Counted from the stretch's first letter, positions 19,401 to 27,682 are shown. The stretch: DNA of 64,000 nucleotides from Paenibacillus sp. J2TS4 (GCF_018403245.1 NZ_BOSH01000003.1:186001-250000); one strand, 5' to 3'. The notes: generated from the letters alone by a model not told the origin. Numbers and translations: made by a program.

Positions 19401-20156
19401 GCATGTACACAGGTCAAGACGATCATTCGGGAGGCCGACGACTCTGCTGGACAGAACGATTTAGCCAAAGAAGTTCAAGAACTGCTTTATTATGTCCGGC
19501 AGCGGTTGACCTACCGTTTTGGCGAACTGTACAACCTGGCGTTTAATCCTGGCTCTTTGCGTGAAGACGGAAGGGACATTCGGAAGTTGCTGCGAGCCGC
19601 TCACTTTGAGCTTGTCCGGCTGCTCTCCTATGATTTATCCCAGGAGGTGCTTGCAACGACCCTTCGCCTAGAGCAATTTATGAATACTTATTCTCTTAAT
19701 CGTTTGGAAAAGCTATGGACGGAAATAGAGCAGAAATTTCCGGGCTATCCCCATGAACGCTTTGAAGCGGAGCCCTTCGATACGCCGGTTGTGGACGAAT
19801 CGATTTCTGTGGAAGAGCCAGATATTAAAGGGCTGCATCGATTCTTCAAGAACGGAAAGTACTTTTTTGAAGGAGAGGGCAAGGAAAAGCTGAAACAGGA
19901 GCTGGAAGCTACTCTTGGATCTGCCATCCAGCAGTACTTGGACCGCCATGCAGAACGATTAATGTCCGCATACAGCATCCAATTTAAAGAGAGAATGAGC
20001 CGGCTTGCCGACATGGAGCTGCAATCGGCACTAAATCATTACCAGGGATTAAAGGATGCCCTGGAAATGAAGATCGACGTTGACCAGCTTAAACGGACCC
20101 GTAACCAGTTAGTTGCATTGACAGATGAACGCGTCGCTCCCAGCCTCCGTACCTAG
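16446..20156 (+). CDS. dynA: Double-headed bacterial dynamin (DynA-like membrane GTPase)
   Basis: Large membrane-remodelling GTPase; the Bacillus subtilis homologue tethers and fuses membranes and helps the cell withstand membrane damage and phage. Two complete dynamin modules are fused in tandem. Module 1 has P-loop GHFSAGKSS (44-52), switch PTSANIV, LLDTPGIDS and NQID. Module 2 has FGAFSAGKSS (~650), PTTAAIN, FVDTPGADS, and NAAD where an [N/T]KxD motif is expected. Helical stalk regions follow each head (17280-17990; 19300-20140), separated by an Ala/Ser-rich linker (~530-600). AGGAG at 16433-16437 favours ATG 16446 over the adjoining GTG. 1236 residues, close to DynA. It is monocistronic: terminators lie on both sides. 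Confidence 0.92.
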   Translation: MNGLETIAKLASGMQAAGDSWHADKMMQLKKKLASGQLYFAFCGHFSAGKSSLINRLCGAKLLPSSPIPTSANIVSIGNGKAEVTVYRNDRAEPDRIKPEQLAEYCKNGEDIRSIDIRYPIPFLGEHAVLLDTPGIDSTDDAHRMSTESALHLADVVFYVMDYNHVQSETNFAFTKQLQDWGKPVYLIVNQIDKHREEELPFKQYKKSVEQAFGNWNIHPDGILYLSVKHPEHPHHEWSELVWLIRKLQGCSEPLRQQSAAASSEQLIRKHVAVMSASREEEKAELRAEIRQGDGLEEAREQYEQKRERLNQLKQLPLELHAEWKNEIGSIVENANLTPAATRDLAHHYLQSRKPGFKVGFFSRAAQTEKEIASRLNDFYTDFSEKVRAGLSWHLQDFIKKQAEEYGVSAELEPSSVARLEFKHPASWVADQVHMGAEFSSEYTLTYSRQLSSEVKTSFRREAMELADELIDKLTSRFEVERRQLESELAELEEALQAQRQLEQMERAEQEELKRMLGLSESALPRTGLRLPSPGDYDEQEFAAARSTDPEAADSSVTAKKASEPAPGSARQAASPSVANGLAAEAGRAAADGGSLTRVKDHRDRLRRMAQTLREAVALTKEMSALQSVSRSMIDKAERMENNRFTVALFGAFSAGKSSFANALIGERILPVSPNPTTAAINTILPPTDDCPHGTVKVVMKTEEAVLEEIRYSLDVLGMSGGTRKECLRAIAGISPEQVSEGGKPHYAFLKAVEKGWSSAEGRLGNELTADLEQFAGYVAEEDKSCFVESIRLYYSNPLTEQGMVFVDTPGADSINARHTGVAFNYIKNADAILFVTYYNHAFSQADREFLLQLGRVKDAFELDKMFFIVNAADLAADSEELSAVIEHVESNLASHGVRNARIYPVSSQQAVQGKLGNDKTLLAQSGIVEFERQFIRFTYEELSEMAVRSAQYDLQRAAATMQEWIQSAYQSEEERKDSIDRLEEACTQVKTIIREADDSAGQNDLAKEVQELLYYVRQRLTYRFGELYNLAFNPGSLREDGRDIRKLLRAAHFELVRLLSYDLSQEVLATTLRLEQFMNTYSLNRLEKLWTEIEQKFPGYPHERFEAEPFDTPVVDESISVEEPDIKGLHRFFKNGKYFFEGEGKEKLKQELEATLGSAIQQYLDRHAERLMSAYSIQFKERMSRLADMELQSALNHYQGLKDALEMKIDVDQLKRTRNQLVALTDERVAPSLRT

Positions 20157-20174
20157 TAGGTACGGAGTTTTTTT
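20145..20174 (+). terminator. dynA terminator overlapping its stop codon
   Basis: CTCCGTACC (20145-20153) pairs with GGTACGGAG (20159-20167); the 5-nt loop contains the dynA TAG stop. Seven T follow. Confidence 0.9.
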
Positions 20175-20567
20175 GTTGGCAAAGTTCCAAAAAAGCGGAG
20201 AAATTTTAGTGGAAAATTATTGGACTTGAAAATAGCAAGCAATCGCGGGGATTTCGACTATTTTAAAGGATTCTACCGATTGTATCTGCTTTTTATTAGC
20301 AAATGTTGAAATAGGAGGTTTTTAGCGGGTTTCTACTTATTGCCCCCCTGTAAGGATGGTGATAATATTGCTAATGATTCGAGCGGAAATCCGCTTGGAT
20401 ACAAGCGTAGAAAAGGCGAAAAACCGGGACAAACCGGCCCGTTATTTCGCTGCAGGCGATTGCCGTGTGCTTGGCCGAAGGCAACCCTATTCCTTCGTGC
20501 TTAAAGCGAGGAGCGCATGCCTACGAGACAAGTTTTGCGATATGCAAAGCTTAGGGGAGGCAAGAGC
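20175..20567. other. Gene-free stretch before the ABC exporter operon
   Basis: About 390 bp without a convincing gene. It is AT-rich to ~20330, then of average composition. A 71-codon open frame (20356-20571) has no recognisable domain, weak start context and runs into the exporter start, so it is not called. No riboswitch or clear promoter was identified; a drug-responsive leader cannot be excluded. Confidence 0.4.
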
Positions 20568-22343
20568 ATGAATGTATTTAGGCAGTTGAAAGAGTACTAC
20601 TGGAAGGAGAAGAGACTATTCTTCATCTCGATCATTTGCCTGGCGTGCGCAACGGCTTTGGGGCTTGTATATCCCAATCTGCTCCGCTATTTGATCGATG
20701 ATGTAATCATCTTGGGCAAATACGAGATGGTTCCTTATCTGGCTCTTCTCGTCATAGTCGTCATTACAATTAAGGGGGCGTTTCAATTTCTCCACGGGTT
20801 TGCCGGAGGACGACTGGGCAACCGGGTGGCGTACAACTTACGGAATGCGTTGTACAACAAGCTGCAATATTTATCCTTTCAATTCTATGACAAAGCTAGA
20901 ACCGGTGATTTGATGTCAAGACTGACCGCCGATCTGGAGGCGATTCGTCATTTCATCGGATTTGGCTTGGCGCAGATTTTGAACGTGATGCTCATGCTGG
21001 GCTTCGGGCTGGCCATGATGTTCAGCATTAACTGGAAGCTGTCCCTGATTACGATGGTCACTATGCCATTCCTGGCATTTACAGCTATTCGATTCGAAGG
21101 GAAGATTCACCCGGCCTTTCGCAGCATCCGTAAATCGATGAGTGATTTGACAACGGCGGTGCAGGAAAATATTACGGGAGTACGGACCGTTAAATCTTTT
21201 GCACGCGAGCCGTATGAGATAGAAAAATTCTCGATTAGAAGCGAGGACTATAAAGGAACAAACATTTTCACTTCTAATATTTGGGCGAAGTTCTTTCCGG
21301 TTATGGAATTGTTTGCGAATTTAAGCATCGTTATCCTACTTGGAGTAGGGGGATATCTGGTCATAACCGATCAGATGTCGGTTGGGGAATTGGTCGCCTT
21401 CAACGGTTTGATCTGGTATATTATCGGACCGATGTGGGGCATCGGGATTCATATCAACAACTATACGCAATCCAAAGCATCCGGGGAACGGATTCTCGAG
21501 CTGCTTCATCACTATGTCCATGTCAAAAATGTAGACAATGCCATCAAGGTTAATCCTGAGCAGATTCAGGGTCATGTTAAATACGAGAACGTTACTTTTG
21601 CTTATCCGGATCATTCTCCGGCGCTGCATAATATACAACTGGATGCTCCTGCCGGCAGCGTCATCGGCTTGCTCGGGGGCACAGGCTCCGGTAAATCGAC
21701 CTTTATTCAGCTGTTGATGCGGGCCTATAACGTCAAGGATGGAGCAATCACTTTGGACGGAAGAAATATTAACGAGTTCGAATTGGAGTCGTTCCGTCAG
21801 CAGATAGCGGTAGTTTTTCAAGAGACTTTCCTGTTCTCCGCATCGATTCGTAACAATATTGCATACGGGAACAGAGACGTACCGATGGAACAAATAATTA
21901 AAGCAGCCCAATTAGCCAAGGCTCATGATTTCATCATGGAAATGCCTGAAGGCTACGATACCGTTGTAGGTGAACGGGGAATGGGGCTCTCCGGAGGACA
22001 AAAGCAACGGATAGCGATCGCCCGGGCACTGCTCAAAGATCCGAAGATCTTGATACTTGACGATGCGACGAGCGCCGTCGATATGGAGACGGAGCATGAA
22101 ATCCAAGCAGGCTTTAGCGAATTGATGAAAGGCAGAACTACTTTTATTATAGCACACCGAATCTCTTCGCTTCGCCATGCTGATGAGATCATTGTACTAG
22201 ATAAAGGACGGATTGTGCAAAGAGGCACTCACCAGCGGCTCTTGTCGCAGTCCGGACCTTACTTGGAAACGTATAAAATTCAATACTCCGATCGGCCTGA
22301 TTCGGTCGAGGAGATTTTGCTGAAGCCGAGGTGGGCCAATTGA
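20568..22343 (+). CDS. ABC exporter half-transporter, subunit 1 (degenerate Walker B)
   Basis: Multidrug/lipid-type ABC half-transporter: six membrane helices (residues ~1-310) fused to an ATPase domain (~330-580). ATPase motifs are Walker A GLLGGTGSGKST, intact signature LSGGQKQR, and LILDDATSAVD, where the catalytic Glu after Walker B is Asp. AGGGGAGG fixes the start at ATG 20568 (591 residues). The next gene encodes the partner and overlaps it. Pairs of this build (YfiBC, YknUV, BmrCD types) work as heterodimers. Substrate unknown. Confidence 0.9.
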   Translation: MNVFRQLKEYYWKEKRLFFISIICLACATALGLVYPNLLRYLIDDVIILGKYEMVPYLALLVIVVITIKGAFQFLHGFAGGRLGNRVAYNLRNALYNKLQYLSFQFYDKARTGDLMSRLTADLEAIRHFIGFGLAQILNVMLMLGFGLAMMFSINWKLSLITMVTMPFLAFTAIRFEGKIHPAFRSIRKSMSDLTTAVQENITGVRTVKSFAREPYEIEKFSIRSEDYKGTNIFTSNIWAKFFPVMELFANLSIVILLGVGGYLVITDQMSVGELVAFNGLIWYIIGPMWGIGIHINNYTQSKASGERILELLHHYVHVKNVDNAIKVNPEQIQGHVKYENVTFAYPDHSPALHNIQLDAPAGSVIGLLGGTGSGKSTFIQLLMRAYNVKDGAITLDGRNINEFELESFRQQIAVVFQETFLFSASIRNNIAYGNRDVPMEQIIKAAQLAKAHDFIMEMPEGYDTVVGERGMGLSGGQKQRIAIARALLKDPKILILDDATSAVDMETEHEIQAGFSELMKGRTTFIIAHRISSLRHADEIIVLDKGRIVQRGTHQRLLSQSGPYLETYKIQYSDRPDSVEEILLKPRWAN

Positions 22344-24190
22344 GTAAGCATCAAACGAGCGAGTCGGGTGAATCGTTGAACAAAGCGAAGGACGGCAAGC
22401 AGCGTTTTGTTTATCAAGACGATGAAGTCATGGAGAAACCATTCGACTGGGGCCAATTGAGAAGATTGGCTAAATATTTACTCCCTTACCGCAAGCAGAT
22501 GCTGCCCATTATCATCATTACCATTCTTCTGGTGACGCTTACTAAGCTGGCCATTCCTTTGTTCATCACTTATGCGATTGACCATGCGCTTATAGAGAAG
22601 AATGGCAAGCTGTTGCTCATCATCGTTTCATCGATGGCGGCCGTCTACATTGTGCAGTGTCTGGCAAGTAATTACCGAATTCGTTATACGTCCTTGATCG
22701 GACAACGAGTGATACATGATTTGCGTCATGATCTGTTCAGTCATATTCAGTCGTTGTCCTTCCGTTTCTTTGATAAACGTCCAGCGGGATCGGTGCTCGT
22801 TCGTGTGACGAACGATATTAACTCCCTGCAGGATTTATTCACTAACGGAGTTGTCAACGTACTGATCGATTGTATACAGCTGCTAGGAATTGTTATTATC
22901 CTGCTGATGTTTAATGTGAAGCTAGGACTGGCCATTATGATTACGGTGCCGCTCATGTTCCTGGTCTCAACCTCGCTCCGCAAAAAAATAAGACGAGGCT
23001 GGCAGGACGTTCGGATGAAGCAGTCACGCATCAACTCTCATCTGAACGAGAGCATCCAAGGAATGAAAGTGACCCAGGCATTTGTGCAGGAAAAAGAAAA
23101 CATGCAATATTTTACCGAAATGAACGACGTGAACCGGAAATCGTGGGATCGGGCTTCCCGTTTGAACCAGTCCTTTGGTCCGTTAATCGAGATTACCGGA
23201 GCGATCGGCTATTGCGTATTGTTCTGGTACGGAGCTACTCTCGTCGCTGCGGGCGACATTTCGATCGGGGTATTGGTTGGTTTCGCCACTTACATTGGGC
23301 ATTTCTGGGAGCCTATTAACCGATTGGGACAAATGTATTCCCAATTGCTCATCGCGATGGCTTCATCCGAACGGATTTTTGAATTTATCGATGAACAACC
23401 GACAGTGAAGGAGAAGCGCAACGCCAAGGAACTGCCTCCGATTCAGGGCAATATCCGTTTGGAGCATATAGTATTCGAATATGAACCGGATCGTCCTGCA
23501 CTTAAAGGAATTGATTTAGAAGTCAAGGCTGGTCAATCCATCGCATTGGTTGGACATACGGGATCGGGTAAAAGTACGATTATCAACCTGCTTTGCCGCT
23601 TTTATGATCCAGTACAGGGAAGAGTTATAATAGATGGCCATGACATCCAGGATGTTACGGTACAAAGCTTACGCTCGCAAATTGGGATTGTGCTTCAGGA
23701 TACGTTCATCTTCTCAGGCACGATTCGCGACAATATCCGATTCGGCCGATTGGATGCTACCGATCAAGAAGTGGAAGCGGCGGCACGGGCGGTACATGCT
23801 CATGACTTCATTGTATCTTTGCCGAATGGCTATGATACGGAAGTGCAGGAGCGGGGAAATGTGCTTAGTATGGGACAAAGGCAGCTCCTTTCTTTTGCCA
23901 GAGCATTGCTTGCGGATCCCCGGGTGCTCATCCTGGATGAGGCGACGGCAAGCATCGATACGGAGACGGAGCTGAAAATTCAAGAAGCGATGAAAACTCT
24001 CCTTGCGGGCAGAACGTCTTTTATTATCGCTCACAGACTGTCTACCATTCGTCATGCGGATAGCATTGTAGTGCTCGATCATGGGTCTATAATGGAGGAA
24101 GGGAATCATGATGAATTGATGAATAAGCGAGGAATCTATCATGGTCTGATTGAAGCACAGTACAAGTTTTTGAACGAAGCAGCCGGCTAA
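22340..24190 (+). CDS. ABC exporter half-transporter, subunit 2
   Basis: Partner of the preceding gene. A ~45-residue polar N-terminal extension precedes six membrane helices (~50-345) and an ATPase domain (~360-600) with Walker A ALVGHTGSGKST, Walker B plus catalytic Glu LILDEATASID, and an altered signature LSMGQRQL. The TTG at 22340 gives a 4-bp TTGA overlap with subunit 1 and sits after GAGGTGG; a GTG at 22331 is the alternative. In the heterodimer the altered LSMGQ would face the Asp-type Walker B of subunit 1, giving one weak and one active ATP site. Confidence 0.9.
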   Translation: MSKHQTSESGESLNKAKDGKQRFVYQDDEVMEKPFDWGQLRRLAKYLLPYRKQMLPIIIITILLVTLTKLAIPLFITYAIDHALIEKNGKLLLIIVSSMAAVYIVQCLASNYRIRYTSLIGQRVIHDLRHDLFSHIQSLSFRFFDKRPAGSVLVRVTNDINSLQDLFTNGVVNVLIDCIQLLGIVIILLMFNVKLGLAIMITVPLMFLVSTSLRKKIRRGWQDVRMKQSRINSHLNESIQGMKVTQAFVQEKENMQYFTEMNDVNRKSWDRASRLNQSFGPLIEITGAIGYCVLFWYGATLVAAGDISIGVLVGFATYIGHFWEPINRLGQMYSQLLIAMASSERIFEFIDEQPTVKEKRNAKELPPIQGNIRLEHIVFEYEPDRPALKGIDLEVKAGQSIALVGHTGSGKSTIINLLCRFYDPVQGRVIIDGHDIQDVTVQSLRSQIGIVLQDTFIFSGTIRDNIRFGRLDATDQEVEAAARAVHAHDFIVSLPNGYDTEVQERGNVLSMGQRQLLSFARALLADPRVLILDEATASIDTETELKIQEAMKTLLAGRTSFIIAHRLSTIRHADSIVVLDHGSIMEEGNHDELMNKRGIYHGLIEAQYKFLNEAAG

Positions 24191-24221
24191 ACAAAATTAA
24201 TTTGCCGAGGTAAAAGGAGAG

Positions 24222-24298
24222 CCTAAGGGCTGGCTTAGGGAACAGGTCTTAGGAATACTTTTGGAGATAGCTCTAGGCCCTGCTTTAGGGCTAATCTC
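24222..24298 (+). other. Two short hairpins after the exporter operon
   Basis: CCTAAG/CTTAGG (24222-24239) is followed by a bulged stem in which GAGAT and GCCCT (24264-24281) pair with AGGGC and ATCTC (24287-24298). There is no T-run. This may be a transcript end or a leader for the next gene. Confidence 0.35.
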
Positions 24299-24383
24299 TC
24301 AACAAACTTCGATAAAAGACTTATTTATGGTAAAGTTAAAAGTGTAATGGCAAGCTAATCCAGGCTGGGGAGGAATTCGTAGT

Positions 24384-25148
24384 ATGATGAAGAGCAAATT
24401 TGCAGCACAACTATACACTCTGAGAGAGCAAGTGAAACAAGACTTTCCAGGAGTATTGAGAGAGTTGAAGGCGATGGGCTGGGCTGGCGTTCAAATTTCG
24501 GGATTGCATGGCTATTCAGCAGAAGAAATAGCCGCAGTGTTGAAGGAAACCGGGCTGGGAACGGCAGGGATGCATATTTCTCTGGATCGGTTGAGAAATG
24601 AATTGGATGAAGTATTGAATGAGGCCCGCATATTGGGAACTAAGGATATCGTCTGTCCCTCGCTGCCAGGCGAATTAAAGAATGAAGAAGGGTACCGGGC
24701 GGTTCGCAAGGAACTCAACGAGATTGCTTCCAAGATTCAGGCGGAAGGTTTTCGAATTAGCTATCATAATCATGCTTTTGAATTTGAAACAACTGTGGAC
24801 GGTAAGTCCGCATTGGAATATTTGCTGGAGCCATCGCAAGATAACCGGATTTTGGCCGAAATTGACGTTTATTGGGTTAAGAAAGGCGGTCGAGATCCAC
24901 TAGATTTTATACAACCTTATGCCCAACGGATGCCCATCCTTCATTTGAAGGATATGTCCAAGGACGAGGCTCAGACGTTTGCTGAAGTCGGTACGGGATT
25001 GATCGATTTTGCTCCCATTTTGCAATGGGGGGAAGGTAACGGTGTGGAATGGTATGCCGTCGAGCAGGATGTATGCCCAGGTGATCCGATGGACAGCTTG
25101 CGCATTAGCTTGAACCATTTGAACGAGTTAGCTCAACAAGCCAAATAA
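24384..25148 (+). CDS. Sugar phosphate isomerase/epimerase-like TIM-barrel protein
   Basis: Cytoplasmic protein of the xylose isomerase-like TIM-barrel superfamily (AP_endonuc_2 fold), often acting on inositol or keto-sugars. Metal-site signatures are present: ISYHNHAFEF (His ligands), ILAEIDVYWVKKGG (Asp/Glu), MPILHLKDM and the late WYAVEQD. 254 residues, normal for the family. GGGGAGG lies 10 bp before ATG 24384; a second ATG follows immediately. It stands alone with its own terminator, so context gives no substrate. Confidence 0.85.
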   Translation: MMKSKFAAQLYTLREQVKQDFPGVLRELKAMGWAGVQISGLHGYSAEEIAAVLKETGLGTAGMHISLDRLRNELDEVLNEARILGTKDIVCPSLPGELKNEEGYRAVRKELNEIASKIQAEGFRISYHNHAFEFETTVDGKSALEYLLEPSQDNRILAEIDVYWVKKGGRDPLDFIQPYAQRMPILHLKDMSKDEAQTFAEVGTGLIDFAPILQWGEGNGVEWYAVEQDVCPGDPMDSLRISLNHLNELAQQAK

Positions 25149-25170
25149 AGCTATAGAATTTAAATATAGT

Positions 25171-25207
25171 CGGCCTTCCGAAATTTTTCGGAGGGTCGTT
25201 TTTTTGT
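25171..25207 (+). terminator. Intrinsic terminator after the isomerase gene
   Basis: CGGCCTTCCGAAA (25171-25183) pairs with TTTCGGAGGGTCG (to 25198) with two G-T pairs, then a run of T to 25205. Confidence 0.85.
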
Positions 25208-25409
25208 CTTGTCTTGGATGCTTGTATTTTTTGCGCCTGCTTGCTTCACTGAGATGCTGTTTTATTGCCTTTTGACTAGTATCCCCTTGGATCAGGAGAT
25301 TTTTAAAATTGAAGTTGGTAAAAGAGGGGAGAACATGGGTAAAGACAGGTAGAAGAGTGGTAGAAGTGGTAACTATAAGAGGCATAAGTAGTTGCTATAA
25401 GCGTGGGTA

Positions 25410-25650
25410 GAACAGTTTATAGAACAGTTTGTGAAGAAGTATGTGTACCAATTTGTATAATTATGCAGAAAAGCAGGCAGAAGAAGTAGCTATAAGAGTG
25501 TTAAAACAGTTTATAAATTATGTAGCAAAGCAGGAAAGTAACTATAAAAGTGATAAGAACAGTTTATAGAACAGTTAGTGAAAAAGTATGTGTAACCGCC
25601 TGTATAATTATGTAGAAAAGTAAGCAGAAGAAATAACTAAAAGAATAGGG
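25410..25650. repeat. Imperfect ~92-bp direct duplication, 148 bp apart
   Basis: The block starting AGAACAGTTTATAGAACAGT near 25410 recurs near 25558 with scattered changes, up to the GCAGAAGAA.TA.CTA motif (about 25500 and 25650). Between and around them lie shorter echoes such as CTATAA(A)AGTG. No open reading frame is shared, so this is non-coding duplication inside a purine-rich tract that runs from ~25320 to ~26200. Confidence 0.6.
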
Positions 25651-25681
25651 AAAAATTAGCTAATAGAGTAGCTAAAATCAG

Positions 25682-25849
25682 GTAAGAGCAGTAAGAGCAG
25701 TAAGAGCAGTAAGAGCAGTAAGAGCAGGTAAGAGCAGGTAAGAGCAGGTAAGAGCAGGTAAGAGCAGGTAAGAGCAGGTAAGAGCAGGTAAGAGCAGGTA
25801 AGACCCAGGTAGGAGCAGGTAAGACCCAGGTAGGAGCAGGTAAGAGCAG
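25682..25849. repeat. Short tandem array, unit GTAAGAGCA(G), 9-11 bp
   Basis: Four 9-bp units (GTAAGAGCA, from 25682), eight 10-bp units (GTAAGAGCAG, 25718-25797), then GTAAGACCCAG (11 bp) alternating with GTAGGAGCAG (10 bp) and one final GTAAGAGCAG ending at 25849. About 80% of the bases on this strand are purines. A pyrimidine-rich frame on the other strand is a by-product of the repeat and not a gene. Confidence 0.9.
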
Positions 25850-26110
25850 GTTGGAGTTGAAAATGTGGATTAGAGGAGAAGCAAGTCTAGTAAAATCAGG
25901 TAAAAGTATGTGAAATGTTATAAAGAAAAAAGAAGGTAAGGCATAAGGGTGGAATAAACTAACTGAAAACAAGCTAAATAAATCCAGATGGAAATAGTTG
26001 GGGACCAGAATAAAAAAATAAATAAAGGGAAAACGAGGGAACAAAAGTAAAACAAAATTAATTGAAAGAAAACAAAAGAGAAAAAGAAAAAAAGGAAAAC
26101 GGAGGAATTC

Positions 26111-26180
26111 GAAAGAAGACGAAAGAAATCGAAAGAAGATAAATAAAACTGAAAGAAACTGAAAGTAACTGAAAAAAGTT
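26111..26180. repeat. Seven phased purine decamers (GAAAGAANNC-like)
   Basis: Seven consecutive 10-bp units from 26111 share the form GAAAGAAGAC, GAAAGAAATC, GAAAGAAGAT and so on. A-tracts repeated at 10 bp, the helical repeat of DNA, predict a bend. The flanking 25850-26262 is also purine-rich (for example 51 of 60 bases at 26041-26100) and holds no gene that I can support. Confidence 0.7.
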
Positions 26181-26451
26181 TAGCAAGGGAGTTGCATCAA
26201 AAGGATAACGCTATGATTCGGCGGGAAGACAGGGCGATGGAAAAGAACGTAAGCATACAAATATGAAAGGCCAGCGTCAAGCCTCAAGACCTAACAATGT
26301 TCTGCAACAAATGCCTATTTACTCCCGCATGATGTTGTTATTAACAAGACGGTATATTGGAACAGCCGTTGACTTAGCAGATGGTTGGAAAAGCTCGCCT
26401 GATCATTGCGAATCGTTTATTAGAGAACCTCAGGAATTTAAAGATCTGGGG

Positions 26452-27360
26452 CTAGGCTAACAGCTTAGTTATGGATGTTCGTGTACAAACGTGGATAAGA
26501 TGCTGGAAGATAGGAACGTTACGGAGTTGTAGATTAAGACGAAAGCAAAACTCATCCAAATAAAGCTGTAAATACTTGGAGCCGATTCCGTTAAACGTCT
26601 GATTAATCCACGTCCTGGCATCCCTGATGTATTTTCGCAGTGATGCGATACGAGGAAAACGAAACCGTTTTGTCTCAATATTGATATCTTCATTATCAGA
26701 GCTGACGTGTTCCTCGATAAAATGCAGGCGAACGGATGGAAGGAATGAGTTATTGCTGATGTATGCTGGTGTAATGGTTTTAATTTTCACTTGAAGGGGA
26801 ACATCATTCCTATTCAATGAAACCGCTGCGAATACTGGCTTTTGCTCCAGGTATAGGTCCAGTGTAGATGAAGAGTTTGAGAAAGGGCTATAGAAGGTGG
26901 TTCCACCTTTAACGATGCCGGTAAGCGGCTGATTATTATCTATATGGGATATTGCATGACGAATTTTCCGGAGCATGGACCAGGCTGTTTTATAGGTGAT
27001 CTGGAGGAAGGAGCTTAACTTAACCGCGTTCGTTCCCTGATTGATGCGAGATACCAGATAGAAGGCGAGAAACCATTTGCGCAGCGAAGTTCGACTCCCT
27101 TCCATCACTGTGTCGGTGATAAGGGAGGCTTGATGTCGGCAATTACGGCATTCATAGAGTGGAATTCGGCGAGAACGGATGACATAGGCTTGTTTATTTG
27201 CACAGCGTGGACATGTGAAGCCACCGGGCCACTTAGATTGATAGATAAACTGAAGGCAGTCCTCCTCCGTCTTAAAGCGATTCTGGAAGGCCTTTATATC
27301 TAGGTGGTTATTGGAAAGCAAATTCAAGTCTATATCTTTACCCATATTCAAATAGAGCAT
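26452..27360 (-). CDS. IS1595-type transposase relative lacking catalytic Asp residues, possibly domesticated
   Basis: Intact 302-residue protein with the IS1595 layout: N-terminal helix (FKTEEDCLQFIY..KWP.GF), a zinc ribbon with C50, C53, C71, C74, a TW-like helical region (KWFLAFYLVSR; YKTAWSMLRKIRHAI), and the conserved C-terminal block GSKYLQLYLDEFCFRLN. The first catalytic Asp, normally in a VDE.Y.GG motif, is replaced by VKGGTTFYSP (~150-159), and no second catalytic Asp block is seen. Only the Glu of LDEF remains. The start is taken as the ATG at 27360 because GGGAGG abuts the ATG three codons upstream. No terminal inverted repeats were found. A LexA-type box lies 20 bp upstream. Probably exapted or a dead IS; function unknown. 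Confidence 0.75.
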   Translation of the reverse strand: MLYLNMGKDIDLNLLSNNHLDIKAFQNRFKTEEDCLQFIYQSKWPGGFTCPRCANKQAYVIRSRRIPLYECRNCRHQASLITDTVMEGSRTSLRKWFLAFYLVSRINQGTNAVKLSSFLQITYKTAWSMLRKIRHAISHIDNNQPLTGIVKGGTTFYSPFSNSSSTLDLYLEQKPVFAAVSLNRNDVPLQVKIKTITPAYISNNSFLPSVRLHFIEEHVSSDNEDINIETKRFRFPRIASLRKYIRDARTWINQTFNGIGSKYLQLYLDEFCFRLNLQLRNVPIFQHLIHVCTRTSITKLLA

Positions 27361-27380
27361 TGTACTCATCCTCCCAATAA

Positions 27381-27392
27381 GAACATTTGTTC
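27381..27392 (-). promoter_or_regulatory. LexA (SOS) box upstream of the transposase-like gene
   Basis: Read on the gene's strand, GAACAAATGTTC fits the Gram-positive LexA/DinR core GAAC-N4-GTTC exactly, and also the RNRY pattern of the centre. It ends 20 bp before the start codon, a normal repressor position. One exact 12-mer can occur by chance, so regulation is inferred. Confidence 0.55.
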
Positions 27393-27682
27393 CGTTTTTA
27401 ATTTTACCAAACTAATGATTGTATTTCAAGTAACATAATTTTGATTTCGCGTGATTATTTTAGATGGATTAAGAGAATAAAACCCATAAAATGATATATT
27501 ACAAAAATTGATAAATTTAGTTGAAATATTAATATCATTTCCTGACGGAAGGGGATAACAGTCCAAAGCAACAGGAAAGAGGAGGGAGATGGACACGTTT
27601 AGGTCCGAGAAGCTGTCCAACAAAACTTAATCAAAATAGACTGAATTAAGGGAATTGAATTAAGGAGACAAGTCAAAGTCGA

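Noticed and set aside
20356..20571. 71-codon frame upstream of the ABC exporter
   Set aside because: Weak start context, no domain, and it runs into the true start of the exporter gene.
25637..26044. Open frame of 135 codons on the minus strand with repeated S-Y-L-L-L-P-A-L-T-C
   Set aside because: It is only the translation of the pyrimidine-rich strand of the short tandem array; no ribosome site and no protein-like composition.
26263..26460. 65-codon plus-strand frame ending against the transposase-like gene
   Set aside because: No recognisable family, no good ribosome site, and it overlaps the 3' end of the opposite gene. A degenerate remnant is possible but cannot be supported.
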